Of a stretch of DNA of 64,000 nt, positions 55,332-63,886 are shown piece by piece. This stretch comes from Bacteroides timonensis (GTDB taxonomy: Bacteria > Bacteroidota > Bacteroidia > Bacteroidales > Bacteroidaceae). The stretch lies in assembly GCF_000513195.1 (NCBI RefSeq), contig NZ_CBVI010000016.1, forward strand, positions 124,001 to 188,000, read 5' to 3'. A program made the translations under genes and the position numbers. The notes under the pieces were generated by a model. It searched no databases. It was not told where the DNA came from and saw only the letters and a program-made list of their open reading frames with translations. Position 1 is the stretch's first letter. Each line of letters starts with the position of its first letter.

Positions 55332-57032
55332 ATGAAAACCAACATCTTAACTGCACTATTACTTATATATTGCATATTAGCGGCCTGTACCCGTTCCAGT
55401 CCGAACGCCCAACTTTTACAAGCTGATTCTCTCATGCAGAAGTTCCCGGACAGCGCTTTACATTTTTTAGAAAAGATTCAACCGGAAGAACTTAACTCAT
55501 TAGAAGATCGGGCATACCATGCACTACTGTTGACAGAAGTCAAGGACAAGAACTTCATACAACAAACGGAAGATTCACTGATACGTATTGCAGTACAATA
55601 CTACGACTCCACTAAAAATACACCTATGCAGGCAAAGTCATATTATTACTTAGGTTGTATATGGAGAGACAAAGACAAGCATCCCGAAGCCCTGAAAGAA
55701 TTCTTTAAAGCCATAGCCTATTCCAAGAAGGCTAATGACAACAAATTAACCGGATATATATATAATAATATAGCCAATCTATATCTTTCACAAAGGTTAA
55801 ATGAACAGGCAGACTCAATCTATCAAATCACAGAAAAGCTGGCTATCCAAGAAAAAGACTCTAACTTATGGGCAGATGTATTATCACAACGAGGTATGAT
55901 TGATATTAATAGAGGAAAAAAGTACTACGACGAAGCTGAACAAAAAATACTCACTGCATTTAAAATATCATGCCATATCGCTCAAAAAAGTATGATAGCT
56001 AAAACCGCTTATTCGTTAAGCCTATTATATGGACGCATGAATATGGGAGAGAAAGCTGTCAAATATGCCAAACTAAATATTATTAACCAAGATAATCCCA
56101 ATGTGGCATACAGGGATTTCTTAATTCTGGGAGAAGCTTACTATAAAGTATCACAATATGATTCGGCTTCAATATTCTTAAATAAAAGCCTATGTAGTGA
56201 TGACAATTATACAAAGGCAGGCGCATACATGCGTTTAGCTGATATTGCCCAAAAGCAAGGAAATATAGAAAAAGCACTCGAAATGGAAAGAAAATATTCC
56301 GCTCATCTGGATAGTGCCCAACAAAAGCAGCAAAGTGCCGCAATCGTCACAACCGAGAAAAATATACTAATACAACACAAACAGTCGGAGTTTAAAACAA
56401 ACTTAGGACAACTTTATTATTATATAACCACAGGAACCGCGTTTTTTCTTGCATTATTTCTTGTATTATTAAAGTGCTACAAGAAGAAAGTAAACTATTA
56501 CAAACAAAAAGAAATAGAAATGGGTAAAAAGCTAGAAGAAGTGTTACGACAGAAGAATGAGCAAATCAGTTTTCTACAAAAGGAGATAGCGCAACATAGC
56601 TATAGCCAAACTGAAAAGCAAAGCTTAAAAGAAGAGCTATACACCTTAAAAACAGAGCGGCAAGCATTATTGAAAGAATCTTATGAACATTCCGAAGTAT
56701 GTGTAAAAATGAAACGTATCATCCAATCATATAAAAAAACCGATAAATCGGATGAGCATTTCGATGAGGAAGACTGGAAACAGTTAATAGCAGAAACTGA
56801 TATACGCTGGAATGATATTACTATCCGCTTGGCCGCAAAGTATCCTTTGTCTCAAGATGAGATACACCTTTGTTGTCTGCTTTTAACAGACATACCCACC
56901 AGTCATTTCAGATATCTAATGGAATGTAGCAGGGATGCCATATATAAAAAGGGTAAAAGAATACTGGAGCAAAAGATGAAATGCACTGATAAATCTATTT
57001 CACTCCGGGATTTCTTAAAACAGTTTCTATAA
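55332..57032 (+). CDS. Membrane-anchored TPR regulator with C-terminal HTH-like domain (module 1)
   Basis: 566 residues from the ATG at 55332. Lipobox ILAAC (Cys19), extracytoplasmic TPR repeats (about 25-340; YYYLGCIWRDKDKHPEALKEFFKAI, ADSIYQITEKLAIQ), one TM (about 370-392), a coiled coil (about 395-470) and a C-terminal helix-turn-helix-like block (YPLSQDEIHLCCLLLTDIP...SRDAIYKKGKRILEQKM) resembling LuxR-type DNA-binding tails. I infer a one-component sensor: periplasmic TPRs detect a peptide or protein and the cytosolic tail binds DNA. Close paralogue at 59776-61515. It sits directly before the DUF3244-VKOR operon, whose promoter has paired repeats. Confidence 0.82.
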   Translation: MKTNILTALLLIYCILAACTRSSPNAQLLQADSLMQKFPDSALHFLEKIQPEELNSLEDRAYHALLLTEVKDKNFIQQTEDSLIRIAVQYYDSTKNTPMQAKSYYYLGCIWRDKDKHPEALKEFFKAIAYSKKANDNKLTGYIYNNIANLYLSQRLNEQADSIYQITEKLAIQEKDSNLWADVLSQRGMIDINRGKKYYDEAEQKILTAFKISCHIAQKSMIAKTAYSLSLLYGRMNMGEKAVKYAKLNIINQDNPNVAYRDFLILGEAYYKVSQYDSASIFLNKSLCSDDNYTKAGAYMRLADIAQKQGNIEKALEMERKYSAHLDSAQQKQQSAAIVTTEKNILIQHKQSEFKTNLGQLYYYITTGTAFFLALFLVLLKCYKKKVNYYKQKEIEMGKKLEEVLRQKNEQISFLQKEIAQHSYSQTEKQSLKEELYTLKTERQALLKESYEHSEVCVKMKRIIQSYKKTDKSDEHFDEEDWKQLIAETDIRWNDITIRLAAKYPLSQDEIHLCCLLLTDIPTSHFRYLMECSRDAIYKKGKRILEQKMKCTDKSISLRDFLKQFL

Positions 57033-57078
57033 GAATAAGGTGAAAAGGCTCCAATGACAAGACGATCCCCTACATTTC

Positions 57079-57123
57079 TACACTTTTTATACACTTTTAT
57101 TGGATAAATTCTCTCTAAATTTG
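57079..57123 (+). promoter_or_regulatory. Operator-promoter of module 1 (direct repeats plus -7 box)
   Basis: TACACTTTT at 57079-57087 and 57090-57098 (11 bp apart), then TTGGATAAA and the -7 box TAAATTTG at 57116-57123. The second repeat begins 26 bp and the first 37 bp before the -7 box, exactly as in module 2 (61572-61616). Probable binding site for the TPR regulators. Confidence 0.7.
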
Positions 57124-57154
57124 CCACCGTCATAACAAATTAAAAGTATATCTT

Positions 57155-57544
57155 ATGAAGAAGTTATTATTTGCATTTTTTGTATTAGCGGTAGTTATGG
57201 GTAGCACACCTTTGCATGCCCAGCATTTTACAATGACCGATGATGATGAAAGAGAGATTCCTCTGTTTCCAGCAGGTTCTAAAGAAGGTGGTCCTGTAGC
57301 CAGAAACATCATTATCCAACCCGCCAGTACCTATATTAATAATGATATGGTCACTGTAGTTTTCAACTGTGATACGCCTAAGGCAAGTATTACAATTACA
57401 GACGCCTCCGGGGTAAATGTTTATTCCGGAGCAAGTATTCATCCTACGCTTATCACTATTGATTTAAACGCAACAGAGCCGGGAGAATACTACCTGGTAA
57501 TTGAACTGGGAGAAGCCCGGTTGAGCGGAAACTTTACACTTTAA
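57155..57544 (+). CDS. DUF3244 exported protein (module 1)
   Basis: 129 residues. Sec signal (MKKLLFAFFVLAVVMGSTPLHAQ), a linker with acidic and small residues, then a beta-sandwich (about 48-129): ARNIIIQPASTYINNDMVTV, VYSGASIHPTLITIDL, GEYYLVIELGEARLSGNFTL. DUF3244 folds are small Ig-like domains found in Bacteroides secreted proteins. It is 40 bp upstream of the C39/VKOR gene and downstream of the conserved operator. It might chaperone or receive the mature peptide; no direct evidence. Confidence 0.85.
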   Translation: MKKLLFAFFVLAVVMGSTPLHAQHFTMTDDDEREIPLFPAGSKEGGPVARNIIIQPASTYINNDMVTVVFNCDTPKASITITDASGVNVYSGASIHPTLITIDLNATEPGEYYLVIELGEARLSGNFTL

Positions 57545-57583
57545 CAAAGAACCTAACCTAAACTTTAACTATAAATCAAGACT

Positions 57584-59134
57584 ATGCTGGGAGTTGACAA
57601 TGCCACCAGTGAAGTAGTCCATCACTTTTTACGGTCACTGACCGTAAAAGTGAGCAGGGCTACCGTATGCCGTTTGCTCGACAATCCGTTGGGCAACACG
57701 ATGCAAGGTATCAGCGATGCCTTAGACGCACTTCATGTAAATAACGTAGTTTACCAACTTCAACCGAAGTATCTGGAGAAGTTGCACGGTCCGTTTATCA
57801 CCCAATTGGAAACAAGCCATTCCATATTCTGCCTTGTCGAAAAGATAGAACCGGACCGGCTCATCATCACGACTGCCGAGGTCAGCCACATGCCCATAAG
57901 CAGAAAGCTATTTGCGCACCAGTGGACAGGAACTGTCCTATTTGGCGAGACAACTTCGAAAACAGTCTGTGAATCTCACTGCTTGCTTAGCAATATTCAT
58001 TATATGTGCCGGCAACATAGGATACTGATTGCGGGAATTATATCGGTCCTCTTAGTTTTTTCTTCAATCTGGAGTAGAAACTACCCCACAGGATTACCAC
58101 TTTATCTTTCCGCGCTGGTCTGTGGTATTCTCATCTCTACTATCATTCTATACAAAGAAATGGTAGATAATCACTTTCTACACCGATTCTGCCACATAGG
58201 GAAAGTTATAGATTGTAATGAGGTACTCAAATCCAAAGGTGCAAATATTGCAGGAATAGGTATTGGAGAATTATCGTGGATGTATTTCACAACCATGTTC
58301 TTTTTCACAGCTGTCTGCCCAAAGGAATTCCATCTTCTGGCAGCCCTGTCTGTTTTCATTGCAATTGCATTCACTTTATACTCCATCGTATATCAGATAT
58401 TCTTTATTCGTAAAGCGTGCCTGTTTTGCATGCTCACCACCTTCTCGGTCTGGCTGACTGCCGTGGCGCTTTATATCATAAGGAATAACTTTGAATGGAG
58501 GTTTTCAATACGGATTCTCTTTTCAATGATTGCAGTCAGCACTATCTGCATAATTTTCTGGATACAGGCTAAAGCACTTGTTTCTTCGGACAAAGAGAAA
58601 CACTTTCTGAAAAACAAGCTATCCGGTCTGCTCAATCCGATCACTTTTCAGAAACTCCTGGCTTTGAAACCTAAAGTCAGAACGATGATCCACCCGGATA
58701 TAGCTCTGCATAACTCTGCCGATAGCACAAAAGACAGGTTAATGGTAGTGGTAAACCCCAATTGTAAAGCGTGTGCCAAAGTACATCACCATATCCGGGA
58801 AATATCAGCAGACATATCCATCTCACTGGTTATCTATACAAACGACCGCCTGGGCGCACATATAGCACAAACCATTCTCAGCGCTTACCTCTCAGAAGGC
58901 TGGGACAAAGCTACTTACTTGCTGGAAGTATGGTTTGAAGTTCAAGAGATACCTGATGTAGAGAGATACAATATTAACGATGTTGCACAACTGCTTTGGA
59001 GACAACAACAAGAGTACTGCGAACGGAATAACATCAGTCATACTCCGTCAGTTGTCATCAACGGACATTATATGCCAAGCGTTTATCAATTGGAAGAGTT
59101 GAAATACTTGCTAACGCCTGCCACCGATAAATAA
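57584..59134 (+). CDS. C39-like / VKOR / thioredoxin fusion membrane protein (module 1)
   Basis: 516 residues. Residues 1-125 follow the C39 bacteriocin-peptidase pattern (LLDNPLGNTMQGISDALDAL, then F-CLVEK, then HQWTGTVLFGE), but the catalytic DCG Cys and the active His are absent. Five or so TMs follow with VKOR hallmarks: loop pair Cys203/Cys211 (CHIGKVIDCNEVL) and active CxxC 279-282 (CLFC). The C-terminal thioredoxin domain has Cys394/Cys397 (NPNCKACAK) and cis-Pro HTPSVVI. I infer a disulfide-forming oxidase whose dead peptidase domain binds double-glycine leaders. It follows DUF3244 by 39 bp; a terminator follows. No precursor gene is visible in this module. Confidence 0.88.
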   Translation: MLGVDNATSEVVHHFLRSLTVKVSRATVCRLLDNPLGNTMQGISDALDALHVNNVVYQLQPKYLEKLHGPFITQLETSHSIFCLVEKIEPDRLIITTAEVSHMPISRKLFAHQWTGTVLFGETTSKTVCESHCLLSNIHYMCRQHRILIAGIISVLLVFSSIWSRNYPTGLPLYLSALVCGILISTIILYKEMVDNHFLHRFCHIGKVIDCNEVLKSKGANIAGIGIGELSWMYFTTMFFFTAVCPKEFHLLAALSVFIAIAFTLYSIVYQIFFIRKACLFCMLTTFSVWLTAVALYIIRNNFEWRFSIRILFSMIAVSTICIIFWIQAKALVSSDKEKHFLKNKLSGLLNPITFQKLLALKPKVRTMIHPDIALHNSADSTKDRLMVVVNPNCKACAKVHHHIREISADISISLVIYTNDRLGAHIAQTILSAYLSEGWDKATYLLEVWFEVQEIPDVERYNINDVAQLLWRQQQEYCERNNISHTPSVVINGHYMPSVYQLEELKYLLTPATDK

Positions 59135-59150
59135 AGGGAACAGGTCCTAT

Positions 59151-59188
59151 AAATTTAGCTGCCGTGTCAGATAGCGGCGGCTAAATTT
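59151..59188 (+). terminator. Terminator of module 1
   Basis: 14-bp stem with one wobble (59151-59164 with 59175-59188, AAATTTAGCTGCCG type), 16 bp after the VKOR stop. Confidence 0.8.
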
Positions 59189-59390
59189 ACACTTATAAAG
59201 GAAGACAGCTTTCAAATACATAAAAGACACAACATCGATTTTTTTACGTTCAGAACGACAGCATATCCACATTTTAAGTAACACACATCAGTTTCTAAAT
59301 TTACATTCCAGAGTATTCTACGAATAAATAGAGCATAAAGATACCCCATTATTGCATATACTTGCAGATTAGAAAGCTCTTTATGCAGAA

Positions 59391-59478
59391 AAGGGTTACT
59401 ACTTACGGTCAATAAGGTTACTACTTATAGGCAAAAGGGTTACTACTTACGGGTAAAAAGGTTACTACTTATAGGTAG
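59391..59478. repeat. 22-bp tandem repeat array, 4 units
   Basis: GGTTACTACTTA recurs at 59394, 59416, 59438 and 59460, exactly 22 bp apart, alternating between ACGG and TAGG after it. No coding potential. Confidence 0.85.
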
Positions 59479-59740
59479 CGGACCTATTTGTATCATAACT
59501 TTCACCTATTAGTGTACTTTTTAAGGTACTTTGAGTTCTATAATAAATGTAAGCATTTCGATATCACACTATCAACCTGGCATTTGCTTATTTTTACTTC
59601 CATATTTCCGCCACAATGAGCAACCGTACAGGAATAAAGCATTCTCAGCTAATTAAAAACACAAAATGACAAAATGCAATTATTTCAATAGTATTCTCAA
59701 AATAGGTGCAATTAAATTAGTCATATTTCTAAAAAAAAGA

Positions 59741-59748
59741 TACTTTTG
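59741..59748 (+). promoter_or_regulatory. -7 box (TACTTTTG) of TPR regulator 2
   Basis: A perfect TAnnTTTG 27 bp upstream of the ATG at 59776. It overlaps the TTG at 59746, which therefore cannot be the start. The spacing matches that of regulator 1. Confidence 0.65.
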
Positions 59749-59775
59749 CATTTAACCAACCTTACAACGACCAAA

Positions 59776-61515
59776 ATGAAACGAACATTCTATATCATAA
59801 TATGGCTGCTAGGATTTCTTTCATCCACTTCATGTACTCAACGCCACCAATCTTACGCCTTGTTGGTACAAACAGATTCAGTGATGGAAGAGTATCCGGA
59901 CAGCGCCTTGCACATACTGGAAAGTATAGAACCACAACGACTGGGCACGCAGGCGGCCCAAGCTTACTATGCTTTATTGCTGACACAAGCAAGAGACAAA
60001 AATTATATCGTGCAAACTGATGATTCACTGATACGGATCGCAGTACAGTATTACGATTCTGTTGGGGATATACCTATGCAGGCTAAAGCTCATTATTACA
60101 AAGGGTGCATATATAGGGATGCAAATTTGTGCGGAGAAGCAGTTCAGGAATATCTGACAGCAATTCCACTTGCCAAAAAGGCCGGAAACCCAAAACTACA
60201 GGGATTAATATACAATCATGCAGGCTACCTGTATTACCTGCAAGACCTATTAGAGCAAGCTGACTCCATCTATCAGTTAACCGAGCAACTAGCAATACAG
60301 CAAAATGACACAAGCCTTTGGGCAGAAGCACTGTCATTTCAAGGAAAGATAAATATAAAAAGAGGAATATTATATTACCCCAAAGCGGAAAAAAAATTAT
60401 TGAAGGCACTTGATATGACAAATACGCCCAATTATAAACGGTTACAGGCAGATATAGCTGCCGCACTCAGCTCATTATACAATAGTATGGAACTAAATAA
60501 AAAAGCCATTCACTATGCCAAACTAAATATATCGTTGCGAAGCGACACCGCACAGCATTATAGAGCCTTTCTGCTTTTAGGTGACGCTTATTTTAAAGCC
60601 GGACAATATGATTCCGCTACTATATACATCAATAAAAGCCTATCGAGCACAGGATATGGCACCAAAGCCAGCGCCTATATGCGTCTGGCAGAGATAGCCA
60701 AAGTGCAAGGAGATTTGGACAGATCACTGGCGCTGACAGAGAAGTATACGCTCTACCTGGATAGTCTGCATTTGTCAAAACAAAGCAACGACATCCTTAT
60801 GGCAGAAAAAGAGGTAGCAAAACAGCAATATACCAACAACTTAGGTCAGCAAAGCAACAAACTGTATATTTTAATAGTGGTCAGTGTTCTGCTCATCTGT
60901 ATCATCGGAATTGTCTATGCCGTACTAATAAGAAGAAGCCAACAAAAGGCACAGCACATTGAGCAAAAACAATCTATTTTGGAGAAAGAGCAACAAGACT
61001 TGCAACAGAAGTACATACAACTTAAAAAAGAACTCACCCAAAAAGAAGCTGAAATAACCTCCCTACAAAAGGATATTAACCAGCAGCATAACAATGAAGA
61101 GAAAAAGAAAAAGCTACAACAAGAACTTGATGCTTTAACGAGAGAACGAAGCGCGTTGGCAAAAGAAGCTCTTGAACATTCAGAGGTTTACTCAAAAGTA
61201 GAAAGGATTATTAACTCTTACAAAAAATACGATAAATCAGAAGAACAGTTAAACGATGACGACTGGCAGCGTTTCATTGTTGAAACCGACATACGTTGGG
61301 ATAAAGCCATCACCCGACTGAGAATTCAGTGTGAATTGGAGAAAGAAGAAATACACCTGTGTTGTCTTCTTTTGACTGATTTTCCAATTGCCCACTTAGA
61401 ATACATAATAGGGCAAACGCGAAATACGATCTACAGAAAAGAAAAAGAAATCCTAAAAAAGGCAGGCTGCCCATCGGGTACAAACAAGCTAAAAGTATTT
61501 CTTAAAAACTATTAA
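59776..61515 (+). CDS. Membrane-anchored TPR regulator with C-terminal HTH-like domain (module 2)
   Basis: 579 residues from the ATG at 59776. Lipobox STSC (about residue 20), TPR repeats (about 25-340), TM (about 362-384, LYILIVVSVLLICIIGIVYA), a long Gln/Glu/Lys-rich coiled coil (about 390-465) and the HTH-like tail (IQCELEKEEIHLCCLLLTDFP...TRNTIYRKEKEILKKA). It is clearly paralogous to module 1 over its whole length (DSLIRIAVQYYDS, ADSIYQ and HLCCLLLTD are shared). The coiled coil suggests dimerisation. Likely activator or repressor of the operon starting at 61646. Confidence 0.82.
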   Translation: MKRTFYIIIWLLGFLSSTSCTQRHQSYALLVQTDSVMEEYPDSALHILESIEPQRLGTQAAQAYYALLLTQARDKNYIVQTDDSLIRIAVQYYDSVGDIPMQAKAHYYKGCIYRDANLCGEAVQEYLTAIPLAKKAGNPKLQGLIYNHAGYLYYLQDLLEQADSIYQLTEQLAIQQNDTSLWAEALSFQGKINIKRGILYYPKAEKKLLKALDMTNTPNYKRLQADIAAALSSLYNSMELNKKAIHYAKLNISLRSDTAQHYRAFLLLGDAYFKAGQYDSATIYINKSLSSTGYGTKASAYMRLAEIAKVQGDLDRSLALTEKYTLYLDSLHLSKQSNDILMAEKEVAKQQYTNNLGQQSNKLYILIVVSVLLICIIGIVYAVLIRRSQQKAQHIEQKQSILEKEQQDLQQKYIQLKKELTQKEAEITSLQKDINQQHNNEEKKKKLQQELDALTRERSALAKEALEHSEVYSKVERIINSYKKYDKSEEQLNDDDWQRFIVETDIRWDKAITRLRIQCELEKEEIHLCCLLLTDFPIAHLEYIIGQTRNTIYRKEKEILKKAGCPSGTNKLKVFLKNY

Positions 61516-61571
61516 ATCGAGCACTCTTAAGGGGAATATAAGCGTAAAATGCATCATATAAAGCGAAATGA

Positions 61572-61616
61572 TACACTTTTGATACACTCTATCAGGATAA
61601 AAGCCCGCTATATTTG
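61572..61616 (+). promoter_or_regulatory. Operator-promoter of module 2 (direct repeats plus -7 box)
   Basis: TACACTTTT at 61572-61580 and TACACTCTA at 61583-61591 (11 bp apart), then AGGATAAA and the -7 box TATATTTG at 61609-61616. Distances from the repeats to the -7 box (37 and 26 bp) equal those in module 1. Confidence 0.7.
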
Positions 61617-61645
61617 TAGCAAACAATATCTAATAAACGATATAT

Positions 61646-62038
61646 ATGAAAAAGCTATTATTCCTTTTAATCGCATTTCTTGCTTGGGGAACTTCCGCAT
61701 ATTCCCAAGAGTTTATTAAAGGCATGGAAATTAGTCTTTATAAGGATATAAAAGAAGACCATGATACAAATCCGGAAGATGCTCCTAAAACGCGCAGCAT
61801 TATTATACAACCCGCGCATGCATACTTATATAATAAAGTAATATCCATATCTTTTAAAGAGATGATATCGACAGTTACTATCAGGATTCTTAAAGAATCT
61901 ACCGGTGAAACTGTTTATTCACAAGAATATATGAGTCCGACAGAAGTCTCTATTGACTTAAATATGCAAAATTCAGATGTATACTACATCGAAATTATTT
62001 CAGATAAAACCTCTTTAAAAGGCAAATTTACACTTTAA
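61646..62038 (+). CDS. DUF3244 exported protein (module 2)
   Basis: 130 residues: Sec signal (MKKLLFLLIAFLAWGTSAYSQ), then the same beta-sandwich as its paralogue (RSIIIQPAHAYLYNKVISISF, SPTEVSIDLNMQNSDVYYI, SLKGKFTL). The two share the pattern IIIQPA...Y, the IDLN core and the terminal KFTL/NFTL, but otherwise differ. It lies 19 bp upstream of the second C39/VKOR gene. Same inferred role as the module 1 protein. Confidence 0.85.
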   Translation: MKKLLFLLIAFLAWGTSAYSQEFIKGMEISLYKDIKEDHDTNPEDAPKTRSIIIQPAHAYLYNKVISISFKEMISTVTIRILKESTGETVYSQEYMSPTEVSIDLNMQNSDVYYIEIISDKTSLKGKFTL

Positions 62039-62057
62039 GTATTAAAGAAGAAATATT

Positions 62058-63587
62058 ATGTTGGGAGTTGACAACACCGGTGGAATACTTTATCACTATT
62101 TGCGTGTTTTGCACGTAAAAGTGAGCAAGGTGACCGTACGCTGCTTGCTCGACAATCCGTTGGGCAACAGCATGCGGGGTATCAGCGATGCACTGGATAT
62201 ACTCCATATCAATAATGCGGTATATCAGCTCCCTGCAGAATATCTCGACAAATTAGAAAGTCCGCTTATAGCTGTAACCAATGACAATGATTCACCCTTT
62301 TGTCTGGTAGAAAAGATGGAGAAAGGTCATGTTATCATCACTACGCCCCACACCCGGCATATAAGAGTAAGCAAACAACAATTCTTACAGAAGTGGACAG
62401 GTGGAGTCTTAGTCGGCGAGATTACAGAGAAAACTATTCAAGAGAAAAATTACCGATTAAAGAATGTTGGAGAGTGGATTAGGCAATATCAACTTTTGCT
62501 AGCAGGCATAGTTACTATATTCCTTATATTATATCATGCAAGCAGGAACTACTCATCAGGAGTGACTCTCTACTTGCTGACACTATGCGCAGGGGTTCTT
62601 GTTTCTGCTGCTATTCTTTATAAAGAAACCATCAACCATCAGTTCCTACATAGTTTTTGCCACATTGGTAAAGTTATAGATTGTAATGAAGTGCTTCACT
62701 CTAAAGGATCACGTATTATCGGCGTAGGATTAGGTGAATTATCATTGTTCTATTTCAGCACTTTATTGCTATTCTGCCTTTTACGTCCGTACGATTTCTT
62801 TTATATCAGTACATTATGCAGTATTATTGCAATAGGATTCACAATTTACTCCATCATCTATCAACTCTTTATAATTCACAAAGGATGTATGCTTTGCATG
62901 ATTATCAATCTAATAGTATGGGGTAACTGCATTACCTTGTACTTACTAAAAGCTTATTATAATAAAGTAATTTCTTTCCAGGCAATACTTCTCATTTTTG
63001 CTATCAGTTGTATCTATCTGGTTATCTGGACACAACTAAAGAAATTACTAAAATATAATGAAGAAAGGAAACAACTTAAAGATCATTTTGCAGACTTGCT
63101 TAGCCCAGAAGCTTTTCAAGCCCTCCTAACCCTAAAACCACAGATTAGAAAAACTCCTCAACCTAACATAGTTTTACATAACAATATAACAGGTGAAAAT
63201 CAATTGCTATTTGTTACTAATCCCAATTGCAAGAATTGCGCAAAAGCACATTCACAATTTCAAAAAATAGCCAATGAACAACCTATTTGTTTAGTGCTAT
63301 TAACTTTTCCCGGTGATAATACAGGCAAACAGATTGCACTAACAATTATTGCAACCTATCTTACAGAAGGTTGGGAAAAGGCTATGAAAGCATTGTCTGA
63401 ATGGTTTAGTACACATCATATAGAAGATATCCCTAATAATATTACGGATGAGACGCAGGATATATGGAAACAGCAACAATTGTATTGCTTGCAGCAGCAA
63501 ATCAATAAGACACCTACCATCATCGTAAACAAACATTATTTACCATATATATATCAGATAGAAAATTTAAAGTATGTATTAACATAA
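62058..63587 (+). CDS. C39-like / VKOR / thioredoxin fusion membrane protein (module 2)
   Basis: 509 residues, colinear with the module 1 protein. The C39-like region (1-125; LLDNPLGNSMRGISDALDIL, SPFCLVEK, QKWTGGVLVGE) again lacks the catalytic Cys and His. VKOR loop Cys201/Cys209, active CxxC 277-280 (CMLC), thioredoxin CxxC 391-394 (NPNCKNCAK) and cis-Pro KTPTIIV are all kept. Every redox cysteine is conserved between the copies while the peptidase residues are lost in both. That argues for a conserved oxidase function. The precursor peptide gene follows by 90 bp. Confidence 0.88.
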   Translation: MLGVDNTGGILYHYLRVLHVKVSKVTVRCLLDNPLGNSMRGISDALDILHINNAVYQLPAEYLDKLESPLIAVTNDNDSPFCLVEKMEKGHVIITTPHTRHIRVSKQQFLQKWTGGVLVGEITEKTIQEKNYRLKNVGEWIRQYQLLLAGIVTIFLILYHASRNYSSGVTLYLLTLCAGVLVSAAILYKETINHQFLHSFCHIGKVIDCNEVLHSKGSRIIGVGLGELSLFYFSTLLLFCLLRPYDFFYISTLCSIIAIGFTIYSIIYQLFIIHKGCMLCMIINLIVWGNCITLYLLKAYYNKVISFQAILLIFAISCIYLVIWTQLKKLLKYNEERKQLKDHFADLLSPEAFQALLTLKPQIRKTPQPNIVLHNNITGENQLLFVTNPNCKNCAKAHSQFQKIANEQPICLVLLTFPGDNTGKQIALTIIATYLTEGWEKAMKALSEWFSTHHIEDIPNNITDETQDIWKQQQLYCLQQQINKTPTIIVNKHYLPYIYQIENLKYVLT

Positions 63588-63593
63588 AGATAT

Positions 63594-63607
63594 TGTTTTG
63601 CAAAACA
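63594..63607. promoter_or_regulatory. 14-bp palindrome before the precursor peptide gene
   Basis: TGTTTTGCAAAACA is a perfect palindrome just after the VKOR stop and 71 bp before the peptide ATG. Possible operator; no TAnnTTTG box is visible between it and the gene. Confidence 0.4.
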
Positions 63608-63677
63608 GAAGTCAATAGGGTGATACTTAAAGCTTCCTACTGTTAACATTATTATTCACCTTAATTCTTATAGAAAT

Positions 63678-63878
63678 ATGAAGAATTTTGAAAATTTTGA
63701 AGCGTTCAAACTGAACAAGGTGCAGATGAATGCTATCGCTGGTGGTACGATTTATTGCTACAATGGTTCTGACGCCAGCAAAGAAGCCTACTTTGAAAAC
63801 TTAACAATGGAAGAAGCTCAAAAAGGAGCTGATGCAGCCATTGGTAAAGGTGCTGTTTGCGAAGAATTAATCAAGTAG
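63678..63878 (+). CDS. Double-glycine leader peptide precursor (bacteriocin/RiPP-like)
   Basis: 66 residues. A leader of 23 (MKNFENFEAFKLNKVQMNAI then AGG) matches the Bacteroidales GG-leader form, with FKLNK.QM..I.GG as in the TIGR04149-type natural-product precursors. The core of 43 starts TIYCYNGSDASKEAY and ends KGAVCEELIK. It contains just two cysteines (precursor positions 27 and 61), placed near its two ends and able to form one disulfide. It follows the second C39/VKOR gene. A perfect hairpin follows the stop. I infer a secreted, disulfide-closed peptide. Alternative: a peptide modified in another way by enzymes beyond the window. Confidence 0.82.
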   Translation: MKNFENFEAFKLNKVQMNAIAGGTIYCYNGSDASKEAYFENLTMEEAQKGADAAIGKGAVCEELIK

Positions 63879-63886
63879 AAAGCATT

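Larger units (their letters stand above)
59135..59740. other. Long gap between the two modules
   Basis: About 600 bp. It holds the terminator (59151-59188) and the 22-bp repeat array (59391-59478). I looked for a leader-peptide gene ending in Gly-Gly on either strand and found none. Only short chance ORFs are present. Confidence 0.6.

Noticed and set aside
59212..59412. Minus-strand ORF with KELSNLQVYAIMG, resembling a GG leader
   Set aside because: It starts with TTG inside the 22-bp repeat array, lacks Gly-Gly, has no ribosome site and runs opposite to the module. The resemblance looks accidental.
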